Below, in pieces: positions 6,334 to 12,063 of a DNA stretch of 12,063 nt; the stretch's first letter is position 1; every line of letters begins with the position of its first letter. The translations under genes were made by a program, and so were the position numbers. The stretch comes from Bradyrhizobium sp. Lineage in GTDB: Bacteria > Pseudomonadota > Alphaproteobacteria > Rhizobiales > Xanthobacteraceae. The DNA lies in NCBI GenBank assembly GCA_013695565.1, contig JACDAG010000490.1, positions 1 through 12,063 of the forward strand, given 5' to 3'. Below the pieces are notes generated by a model, which was not told the DNA's origin, ran no database searches, and saw nothing but the letters and a program-made list of their open reading frames with translations.

Positions 6334-8461
6334 TTACGCCGCCTTGATGCGGGCGAGGAAGCGGCCGACCTCGTTGCTGAGCGCTTCCGATTCGGCGGCC
6401 AATCCATCGGACGATTGCAGCACGTCGGAGGCGGTCTCGCCGCTCTGATTGGCCGCGTTCGAGACGCCTTCGATGTTGTGGGAGACGTTCTGCGTCCCGG
6501 CGGCCGCCTGCTGGATGTTGCGGGCGATTTCTGCCGTTGCCGCGCCCTGCTCCTCGACGGCGGCTGCGACCATTGTGGCAATCTCCGACATCTTGTCGAT
6601 GATCTGGCCGATGCCCTTGATGGTGTCGACCGCTTCCTGGGTCGAGCCCTGGATCGCGGTGACTTGCGCGGTGATGCCTTCGGTGGCGCGCGCGGTCTGG
6701 GTGGCCAGATTCTTCACTTCGGAAGCGACGATCGCAAAGCCCTTGCCGGCTTCGCCGGCACGCGCGGCTTCGATGGTCGCGTTCAGAGCCAGGAGGTTGG
6801 TCTGCGATGCGATGGTGTTGATCAGTCCCACCACTTCGCCGATGCGGTTGGCCGCACTGGCGAGTTCAGTGACGGTGACTTCGCTGCGGGCCACCTGCTC
6901 CACCGCCTGCGCCGCGATCCGGGTCGATTCGCCGACCTGGCGAGAAATCTCCGAAATCGAGCTTGCGAGCTCTTCGGTCGCGGCCGCCACCGTCTGGACG
7001 TTCTCGGCGGCCTGGGCGGAAGCCGACGCCACCGCGCCGGTCTGCTCCTTGGCCTGCGCCGCAACATGCGACATCTTCTCGGCAGAACCCTTCATGCGCG
7101 AGGCGGCGGTGGACACCGCAGCCAGCGCACTGATGGCGCCGTCGTTGAACTCGCGCGTCAGCTGATCGATCATGGCGGCCTGTCGCTGCTTGGCTTCCTG
7201 CTCGCGGGCCTTTTCGACCGCGGCCGCATCGGCTTTAACGATGCCCTCGCGGAACACCGACAGTGCGTTGGCCATCTGGCCGATCTCGTCGCCGCCGCGC
7301 CTGCTATCAACTTCGGCGGTAAGATCGCCGCCGGCAAGCCGCGTCATGGTCTTCTCGAGGCCGACCAGACGCGCCACCAGATTGCGGCCGATATAGAACC
7401 AGACGAACAGGGCGGCGCCGACCACGCTGATCGCGGCGATCATCAGCATCACGAAGGTGCCGAAGCTGATCGCCTCGTCGGAACGGTCGGTCGCTTCCTT
7501 GGTCCTGTTGCTGACGACCTTGACCTGACCGGCGACCTCTTTGGCAAGTTCCTCGGTGAGGCTGCGGGTCTCATCGAGCAGTTTCTGCCCGAGCTGGCTG
7601 GCGGCGATTTCCTTGCGCCGCGCGTCGAAAAATGGTGTCGCCGGTGCCGAGCTTGAGCCAGGCTTCGGTCGCCTTGCGCATGCCTTCGGTCGGCTGCAGC
7701 GTGTCGACGATGTCGAGCTTTTCCTCGACCCGTGCTGACATTGCCTTGAAATTCTTCTCCAGCGCCACGACGCTGTTGACGTCAGGCGCGACCGCCGCGC
7801 GATCGAGCAGGCTCGATGCCAGATTGACGAAGCCGACGAGATCGGCGAACCCCTGCGATACCGGCACCTGGGTCGAGACCAACTTCAACAGCGTCATCAT
7901 CGACTGGGTGGCGTCGCCGCCGATTGTCATGGAGACCATGGTGATGTCGGCCTGGGCCTTTTCGCCAGCGGGAAGCAGCACGTCGTTGAGCTTGGTCTGG
8001 GCCGCCTGGGCCGTCTTCACCACCTCTTCGCCATGCGCGCTGAGCTTGAGGCGATCGTTGACCGCGCCATCCAGCGCCGCGAGCTTGGTGTTCATCGACG
8101 CAATCAGCGTCTTCAGTTTCGTGATCGATTCCTTGTCCGACCTTGTGCCGGCAACGGTGTCGAGCCGCTTGGCGACGCCATCCTGCCGCGCCTTCAGCGC
8201 GGCCAGTTCCTGTTGCCGCTCGGCTTGCGATTTCGCCGCCAGCAATGTCGGCGCGGAGCCGGCCAGCGCCTGGGTTTCCGTTTGCAATCCCAGGGTCTCG
8301 ACGATCTCGGGAATGTTGCGGCCGGCAACGCCGTGGAAGAGATCGCGGACCTGCGAGAACATCAGCCAGGCGGCGGCGCCGGCGATGACCGTGGTTCCCG
8401 ATACCGCAGCGAAGGCGAAGAAGAGCTTGGCCCTGATTCCGAGTTGGCGAGCTGATTTCAC
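6334..8461 (-). pseudogene. methyl-accepting chemotaxis protein with TorS-like sensor region, interrupted by one frameshift
   Basis: Membrane chemoreceptor of about 708 residues once a single frameshift is repaired. It starts with GTG 8461, with AAGGGA about nine bases upstream. The first span is at about 13-34. The long helical periplasmic part (about 35-330) includes QTETQALAGSAPTLLAAKSQ, which resembles TorS-type sensor bundles. A second span is near 337-358 (MMLMIAAISVVGAALFVWFY), followed by HAMP and a full cytoplasmic signalling domain with the hairpin tip INTIASQTNLLALNATIEAA, ending FLARIKAA. The frame breaks at a run of five A on the plus strand (7628-7632): DTIF runs on as RRAAQGN, whereas removing one base restores DTIFDARRKEIA and an open frame to the stop at 6334. 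Sequencing error and true inactivation cannot be told apart here. It lies 33 bp after the solute-binding gene and is probably co-transcribed with it. Confidence 0.88.
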
Positions 8462-8494
8462 GGGTCTGTTCCCTTGTTCTTGAGCGCGCAGGCT

Positions 8495-9549
8495 TTACTT
8501 CGCGGCAATCTTGTATTGCTGGATCAACTCTTTGGCGCGCGCGTACAGGCGCTCGCCGTCGATCCCGAGCTTGGCCATATTGGCTTTCCATTCGACGACC
8601 GCGGGCGCGGTGACGCGCAACAACTCGGCGCGTTGCTCGTCACTGAAAGTCAGCGCGGTATAGCGCGGATCGCTCTGCACCTTCTTCTTGCTGATGGCTT
8701 CCTGTGCCTCGCGAATGCGGGCGCTGCCCATCGCCAGGTCGGAGCTGTGCTTTTCGATGATCTTCCTGAGATCATCCGGCATCTTGTCCCATGTGCCGCG
8801 ATTCATCACGATCATCAGCGCGGGCGCAGCCAGCCGCGCATCGATCACGACCTTGAGCTGATCAAGCAGCACCTTGCCGGCGACGCCCTTGTCGTCGTGG
8901 TGGAATCCCAGCCATAGGCGATCGCATCGACATAGCCGCTGGCGATGGTGTCGCCGATCATGTTGAGGGGAATGCCGAGCGGCACCGCGCCGAGCTTGGC
9001 CAGCGCGACGCCGACCGTCGTGCTTGGCGTGCGCATGCGCAGGCCGCGGAAATCCCTCACCGACTGGATCTGCTTGCCAGTCGTGAAGATCGGATAGGGC
9101 GGCAGCACGTAGAGGCCAAGCACCTTCACCGAGGCGTAGTCCTTGTCGAGCAGGCCTTCCTTGTAGAGCTTCATCATCGCTTCGGTGCCGGCGATCGAAT
9201 TCTCGAACATCAGCGGCAATTCCATCACCGAGGATTGCGGGAAGCGGCCGGGATTATAGCCCTGTACGCTCGCCGCCATTTCGATCGTGCCCTTCTCGAC
9301 CATGGTGAAGAGTTCATTCGGCTTGCCGTAGCCACCGAGCGGCTTCAGCGCGACCTCGATCCGGCCCTGTGATTCCTCTTCGACCGCCTTCGCGAACGGC
9401 AGCAACACCTGATCATAGGGCGCGGTGTTTTCGGTATTGATCGAACCGAAACGCAGGACGACTTCAGCGGCACTTGCAGGCGTGGCGAGGAGCGCGACGA
9501 GACCAAGCAGAGCAATGGCCGTCGACTGCTTCATGGTGCGGGCGGGCAT
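8495..9549 (-). pseudogene. TRAP-type (DctP family) solute-binding protein, interrupted by one frameshift
   Basis: Periplasmic binding protein of the TRAP/DctP family, about 351 residues after repair, the usual size. ATG 9549 was chosen because AAGGAA lies five bases upstream; the in-frame ATG at 9534 lacks a site. A signal peptide follows (MPARTMKQSTAIALLGLVAL, cleavage near TPASAAE). Family blocks: RFGSINTENTAPYDQVLLPF, GYNPGRFPQSSVMELPLMF, DFRGLRMRTPSTTVGVAL, GAVPLGIPLNMIGDTIASGY and, in the second frame, WDKMPDDLRKIIEKH. The frame changes near 8889-8898: the first frame reads GWDSTTTTRASPA, and one added base would give GWDSTTTTKGVAGKVLLDQL and continuity to the stop at 8495. No TRAP membrane genes (dctQ, dctM) are in the window. 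The chemoreceptor follows 33 bp later, so this may be a chemotaxis binding protein; the ligand is unknown. Confidence 0.87.
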
Positions 9550-10020
9550 TCGATTTCCTTCATCGCCACGGCCAATCGCGAGGGCCAGCCATGGGTATGA
9601 ATCCCGGGGCGGGACGCCCGTTAACCATAGCTTTGCCGGATTAATCGCGGGTAAAGCCACACCGCCGCCTCGGCCACGTAAAACTACGGCGAGAGCGAAC
9701 ACTGCCGGCTGTAGCCAGTACGCATTTCAACCGTGCCGTTCAGGATTTTCCGTGCAGCGGAAGCAAGCGTGGCTCGGCCGTTGCCGTGACTGGCCAGCAC
9801 TTTCAGAAACGCAACCTGTATGCTCACGCCAAGGCCTCGGACCGCGACGGTTCTTTTTGTTCTGTGCGATCGGGCCTGAGAGTATTTGGTCGCCGGGGCA
9901 GCCGTCCAGCAGGCGCGGCCAGTTATCCGCAGCCTTGCGAAGGGCTTGCGTATCTTCTTCGATTGAACGAAGCGTCGGAAATTCCACGCTCCGGCAAGCA
10001 GTCGGCATGCGCGCGACAGC
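9550..10020. other. largely non-coding gap upstream of the solute-binding protein gene
   Basis: About 470 bp without a convincing full gene. It must contain the promoter of the binding protein/chemoreceptor unit, but no clear -35/-10 or sigma-54 pair was recognised. A short GC hairpin, GGGCG-GGA-CGCCC (9607-9619), lies about 60 bp before the start at 9549. Open frames on both strands here (for example 9727-10008 minus and 9786-10031 plus) have no recognisable motif and poor codon bias. One short candidate at 9684-9827 is listed separately. Confidence 0.6.
9684..9827 (-). CDS. possible short gene or 5' remnant of a small hypothetical protein
   Basis: A 47-codon frame starting with GTG at 9827, with GAGG seven bases upstream. 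It begins VSIQVAFLKVLASHGNGRAT and ends YSRQCSLSP. The first twenty residues resemble, from memory only, the N-terminus of small Bradyrhizobium hypothetical proteins that begin with an FLKVLASHP-GRAT helix region and run to about 80-90 residues. After RATLAS the resemblance stops, and no continuation was found in other frames downstream. It is therefore either a truncated remnant, a genuinely short gene, or chance. It is too short to stand out among ordinary open reading frames, so confidence is low. Confidence 0.3.
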   Translation of the reverse strand: MSIQVAFLKVLASHGNGRATLASAARKILNGTVEMRTGYSRQCSLSP

Positions 10021-10067
10021 CTAGAGCATGATCGGGTCTGAATGAATCAGATCCGATCATGCTCTAG
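10021..10067. repeat. long palindrome, GAGCATGATC type
   Basis: Two 21-base arms (10021-10041 and 10047-10067) are inverted copies with one mismatch that still pairs as G-U, around a 5-base loop ATGAA. The arms begin CTAGAGCATGATCGG and close with ATCATGCTCTAG. This is the style of interspersed palindromic repeat I associate with Bradyrhizobium and relatives. The transcript would form a very stable hairpin, but there is no adjacent U-run of the kind expected for a classical terminator. Its right end contains the stop codon of the DUF1428 gene (10064-10066). Confidence 0.85.
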
Positions 10068-10489
10068 ATTCTTGTTTTAACGCGTTTTCTTGACGCGAAC
10101 AGGTGTCCACTTCGCTTGAAAACGCTTGAAACTTTCACCAGGCTCTTGAAGCCACCATAGATCATCCGTTTGGGATCGAACGGCATCGACTTCAGGTCTC
10201 CCATCGACGACTTGAGCCTGGGATCAGCCATCACCTTGGCGTTGATCTTGTCGCGTTGCGCGCGTGACTTGTAGGTGATCCAGGCGAACACCACGGTCTC
10301 GCCCGGCTTCTGTTTGACGCTGCGCGGAAACGAAGTGAGTTTACCGACCTTGACGTCGTCGGCGACCCATTCGCGATAATCCAGCGCGCCGTATTCGCGC
10401 CAGATCTTGCCGGCCTTGGTCGACATCTTGCGATAGGCCGCGATGTTTTTCTTTGGAACCGCGACGATGAATCCATCGACATAGGCCAT
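10064..10489 (-). CDS. DUF1428 family protein with repeat-derived C-terminal extension
   Basis: Small cytoplasmic protein of the DUF1428 family (dimeric alpha/beta ferredoxin-like fold; function not established), 141 residues. The family core is clear: MAYVDGFIVAVPKKNIAAYR, GKIWREYGALDYREWVADDV, KPGETVVFAWITYKSRAQRD, VMADPRLK, MPFDPKRMIYGGFKSLV. The family normally ends around residue 118-120, right after GGFK-LV. Here the frame continues as SSVFKRSGHLFASRKRVKTR to a stop inside the palindrome, so codons 121-141 and the stop come from the repeat at 10021-10132. The tail is basic and has no family counterpart that I know. ATG 10489 has AAGGA seven bases upstream. It follows DUF899 after a 79-bp hairpin repeat and is probably the last gene of the ArsR-SRPBCC-DUF899 cluster. 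Confidence 0.9.
   Translation of the reverse strand: MAYVDGFIVAVPKKNIAAYRKMSTKAGKIWREYGALDYREWVADDVKVGKLTSFPRSVKQKPGETVVFAWITYKSRAQRDKINAKVMADPRLKSSMGDLKSMPFDPKRMIYGGFKSLVKVSSVFKRSGHLFASRKRVKTRI
10068..10132. repeat. tail of the composite interspersed repeat
   Basis: The sequence directly after the palindrome (ATTCTTGTTTTAACGCG, then TTCTTGACGCGAACAGG, then CCACTTCGCTTGAAAACGC) matches, from memory, the companion segment that often travels with GAGCATGATC palindromes in Bradyrhizobium-like genomes. Its far boundary near 10132 is estimated from where similarity to the DUF1428 family resumes. It is translated as the unusual C-terminal tail of the DUF1428 protein. Confidence 0.6.
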
Positions 10490-10514
10490 GGGTATTTCCT
10501 TCTTTGCTGCTTGT

Positions 10515-10593
10515 CGTCATTGCGAGCGGAGCGAAGCAATCCATCTCGCGGCATAACGGAAGAATGGATTGCTTCGCTTCGCTCGCAATGACG
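10515..10593. repeat. intergenic inverted repeat, GTCATTGCGAGC type
   Basis: Two 30-base arms (10515-10544 and 10564-10593) are inverted copies with one mismatch, separated by 19 bases. The arms carry CGTCATTGCGAGCGGAGCG and its mirror CGCTTCGCTCGCAATGACG. This resembles the very common REP-like element of Bradyrhizobium and other alphaproteobacteria, usually found just after stop codons. Here it starts 10 bp past the DUF899 stop and ends 25 bp before the DUF1428 start, so it sits inside a probable transcript. No U-run follows on the minus strand, so mRNA stabilisation or processing is more likely than termination. Confidence 0.88.
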
Positions 10594-10603
10594 AATTGCG
10601 CCC

Positions 10604-11341
10604 TCAACTATGACAACAAGATGCCTGAACCGAAGCCGGTGTGTACTGGTCACGTAGCCGCACCCAATCCATCGGATAGGGCAGGCCTTCCTCGTGACGA
10701 CCGAGCGGCGTCAGGTCGAGATAGTGATAGGCGGCGTTCATCATGTCGAGGCCGCGCGCGAAGCAGGAATAGGTGTGGAACATGTTCCCGGCGCCATCGC
10801 GATAGAACACGCTGATGCCGGGCGCGTCTTCGATACTGAAGCCGGAGGTGCCGAAATTATAGATATCCTCGCCGGACGTGGTCGCCTCCGGCGTGAACGA
10901 CACCGCATAGTCGTAGTTGAAATCCCTGTTGCCCGACGACAACCAGTCGAAGGTCCAGCCCATCCGCGCCTTGAAAGCCGTAAGTTTTTCCAGCGGCGCA
11001 CGCGAGATCGCCACCAGCGTGGTGTCGCGCGCGGCGAGATGCGGGATCATGCGCTCAAACCCGTCGGCCCAGAACGAACAGCTCTTGCAGCCCTCGTTCC
11101 AGTCCGGCGCAAACATGAAGTGCTGCACCACGAGCTGGCTGTTTCCCTTGAACAGGTCGGCCAGCGTCGCTTGGCCCGCGGGTCCGTCGAATACATAATC
11201 CTTGTCGACCTTGACCCAGGGCAGCGCACGGCGTTCCTCGTTCAGCCGCTCGCGCGCCTGCGTGAGTTCCTTCTCATGTGCGAGATGGGCCTTGCGGGCG
11301 GCGATCCACGCTTCACGTGAGACGATGTTGTGCGGTTGCAT
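10604..11341 (-). CDS. DUF899 family thioredoxin-like protein
   Basis: Cytoplasmic protein of 245 residues belonging to DUF899 (thioredoxin-like fold, biochemical role unknown). The N-terminal helical part (about 1-40) includes REAWIAARKAHLAHEKELTQ and ERRALPWVKVDKDYVFDG. The thioredoxin-like core follows: ATLADLFKGNSQLVVQHFMF, then APDWNEGCKSCSFWADGF with Cys85 and Cys88 forming a CxxC in the active-site position, then TTLVAISRAPLEKL, MGWTFDWLSSGNRDFNYDY and GISVFYRDG. The protein ends with an unusual ASCCHS. ATG 11341 has GGAG about six bases upstream. It starts 34 bp after the SRPBCC stop and is presumably in the same operon under the ArsR-family regulator. A redox or detoxification role is inferred from fold and context only. 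Confidence 0.92.
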   Translation of the reverse strand: MQPHNIVSREAWIAARKAHLAHEKELTQARERLNEERRALPWVKVDKDYVFDGPAGQATLADLFKGNSQLVVQHFMFAPDWNEGCKSCSFWADGFERMIPHLAARDTTLVAISRAPLEKLTAFKARMGWTFDWLSSGNRDFNYDYAVSFTPEATTSGEDIYNFGTSGFSIEDAPGISVFYRDGAGNMFHTYSCFARGLDMMNAAYHYLDLTPLGRHEEGLPYPMDWVRLRDQYTPASVQASCCHS

Positions 11342-11364
11342 CGGCGACTCCGGTGTTGATTTTC

Positions 11365-11388
11365 AGGCCAAGGATTTAGGCCAAGGAT
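11365..11388. repeat. short tandem duplication at the SRPBCC stop codon
   Basis: The 11-base word AGGCCAAGGAT occurs twice at a 13-base spacing (11365-11375 and 11378-11388). On the coding strand the units read ATCCTTGGCCTAA and ATCCTTGGCCTGA, so the SRPBCC stop region appears to be duplicated once, with one base differing. It adds 13 bp to the gap before DUF899. Confidence 0.7.
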
Positions 11389-11858
11389 CGTTCGAGCTTG
11401 TCGAGCAGCTCGGTCCAGCCCTTTTCATGGCCGTCGCGCGCGGCCTCATTGAAGAACTGCTCGTGGTGTAGCGTCAGCAGCGTGCCGGCGCCGTCGGGCT
11501 TCAGCGAGATCGTGAGCTGCGATTCGCGTTCCGGCGTCGAGTGCCAGGCCCAGCTCATCACCAGCAGCTCGTTCGGCACGATTTCGCGATAGACGCCGCC
11601 GACCTGGGAGTACTCGCCATCGGTGGCATGGAAACTGATGCGGTAGCTGCCGCCGACGCGAAGATCGGCCTCTGCCTGCACCGAGCCTTCCCTCACCTTC
11701 GAGGGTCCGAACCACGCGGCTAGTTTTTGCGGGTCGGTCCACGCGGCGTAGACTTTCGCGGGCGCCGCATTGAGACGACGTTTGATGGTGAGGCTTGGTT
11801 TGGTTGCGAGGCCGGCGTCCCGGACGGAACTTGACTGGATGCTTGACTGGGTGGCCAT
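11376..11858 (-). CDS. SRPBCC/AHSA1-domain protein
   Basis: Small START/Bet v1-like (SRPBCC, AHSA1) domain protein of 160 residues with a hydrophobic ligand cavity fold; the ligand is unknown. Typical blocks: LTIKRRLNAAPAKVYAAWTD near the start, PQKLAAWFGPSKV, DLRVGGSYRISFHATDGEYS, GVYREIVPNELLVMSWAW, LKPDGAGTLLTLHHEQF and GHEKGWTELLDKLERSL at the end. ATG 11858 was chosen over an upstream in-frame start at 11969 because GGAGG lies about seven bases before it and the upstream codons carry no family similarity. The ribosome site and start lie inside the ArsR gene (out of frame), an arrangement favouring translational coupling. ArsR plus SRPBCC pairs are common in rhizobia, where the regulator is thought to control the SRPBCC partner. 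Confidence 0.92.
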   Translation of the reverse strand: MATQSSIQSSSVRDAGLATKPSLTIKRRLNAAPAKVYAAWTDPQKLAAWFGPSKVREGSVQAEADLRVGGSYRISFHATDGEYSQVGGVYREIVPNELLVMSWAWHSTPERESQLTISLKPDGAGTLLTLHHEQFFNEAARDGHEKGWTELLDKLERSLA

Positions 11859-12063
11859 TGGTCTTCCTCCACAAAAGCTGCAAGACGGTCGAGATTGTCG
11901 GACCAGAAGCGCTGGTAGCGGTTCAACCAGTCCATCGCCTGCTCCATAGGCCTGGCGGTCAATCGGCATGCGACCGTGCGGCCGGACTTCTCGCGCGCGA
12001 TCAGGCCGGCATCCGACAACACATCGAGATGCTTCATGATCGCGGGCAGCGACATCGCAAAAG
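11720..12063 (-). CDS. ArsR-family transcriptional regulator (5' end cut by window)
   Basis: C-terminal part of a winged-helix ArsR/SmtB-type regulator. The frame is open to the right edge, entering as FAMSLPAIMKHLDVLSDAGL. This is the recognition-helix region, so the apparent ATG at 12055 is an internal Met and the true start lies outside. It continues with IAREKSGRTVACRLTARPME (wing) and MDWLNRYQRFWSDNLDRLAA, the usual C-terminal helix in regulators paired with SRPBCC genes. After FVEEDQWPP the frame carries on for about 41 residues (SQASSQ to STPRGPTRKN) inside the SRPBCC gene, giving a 139-bp out-of-frame overlap. That low-complexity Ser/Pro/Arg tail is probably a by-product of the overlap. 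It likely represses the downstream SRPBCC-DUF899-DUF1428 genes; the inducer is unknown. Confidence 0.9.
   Translation of the reverse strand, partial: FAMSLPAIMKHLDVLSDAGLIAREKSGRTVACRLTARPMEQAMDWLNRYQRFWSDNLDRLAAFVEEDQWPPSQASSQVPSGTPASQPNQASPSNVVSMRRPRKSTPRGPTRKN

Noticed and set aside
6415..7656. 413-codon plus-strand open frame opposite the chemoreceptor
   Set aside because: Gly/Arg/Asp/Leu-rich shadow of the MCP signalling domain with no domain of its own.
9865..9905. GGGCCTGAGAGT resembling the CTGAGA element of a TPP riboswitch
   Set aside because: The companion ACC-TGATCTGG thi-box half is missing, and the neighbouring genes are not thiamin genes.
9727..10008. 93-codon minus-strand open frame in the gap
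   Set aside because: No recognisable family and weak third-position GC compared with neighbouring genes. Its ATG start lacks a convincing ribosome site, and it overlaps the 9684-9827 candidate.
9425..10024. 199-codon plus-strand open frame over the start of the binding protein and the gap
   Set aside because: Half lies antisense to the TRAP binding protein; the rest has no motif, and no ribosome site supports its start.
10021..10067. Palindrome as a Rho-independent terminator of DUF1428
   Set aside because: The stem is strong but has no U-run on the minus strand, and it contains the stop codon itself; it fits an interspersed repeat better.
10021..10593. Two hairpin repeats considered as a CRISPR or integron-like array
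   Set aside because: The two elements are unrelated in sequence, occur once each, and are separated by a normal gene; there is no regular spacing.
10504..10815. Plus-strand open frame beginning in the GTCATTGCGAGC repeat (ASGAKQSISRHNGRMDCFAS)
   Set aside because: This is the well-known spurious translation of the interspersed repeat, continuing antisense to DUF899.

Overview
This 12 kb window looks like chromosomal DNA from a Bradyrhizobium/Rhodopseudomonas-type alphaproteobacterium (Nitrobacteraceae). The evidence is high GC coding bias, Aap/Bzt-type amino acid transporter parts, a Bradyrhizobium-style chemoreceptor ending, an ArsR-SRPBCC-DUF899-DUF1428 cluster, and two interspersed palindromic repeats (GAGCATGATC and GTCATTGCGAGC types) that I associate from memory with this group. 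The genus is an inference; no rRNA or other marker is present.

Positions 1-6327 hold an amino acid uptake and catabolism locus around a short divergent promoter region. To the left (minus strand) run a MurR/RpiR-family SIS-domain regulator, a class III PLP aminotransferase and an AapJ/BztA-like periplasmic amino acid-binding protein that runs off the left edge; the gaps between them are 5 and 12 bp. To the right (plus strand) run the two matching AapQ- and AapM-like permeases, then a small glutathione S-transferase. A 31-bp inverted repeat, ATGTTGCA-N15-TGCAACAT, sits between the two arms and is a good candidate operator for the regulator. The transporter ATPase (AapP) is not in the window.

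Positions 6334-9549 (minus strand) hold a two-gene unit: a TRAP-type (DctP family) solute-binding protein followed 33 bp later by a methyl-accepting chemotaxis protein whose periplasmic part looks like a TorS-type helical sensor. No TRAP membrane subunits are nearby, so the binding protein may feed the chemoreceptor rather than a transporter. Each gene carries one single-base frameshift in this sequence, so the pair is either decaying or affected by base-calling errors.

Positions 9550-10063 are mainly non-coding, with one possible short gene or gene remnant. A palindrome-plus-tail repeat follows at 10021-10132. It overlaps the end of a DUF1428 gene and appears to supply that gene's last 21 codons and its stop.

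Positions 10064-12063 (minus strand) are a stress- or toxin-type cluster read from the right edge: ArsR-family regulator (cut by the window), SRPBCC/AHSA1-domain protein, DUF899 thioredoxin-like protein, then a 79-bp hairpin repeat and DUF1428. The ArsR reading frame overlaps the SRPBCC gene by 139 bp. I did not find a clearly new multi-gene system. The most interesting items are the orphan solute-binding protein/chemoreceptor pair, the candidate RpiR operator, and the repeat-extended DUF1428 protein.
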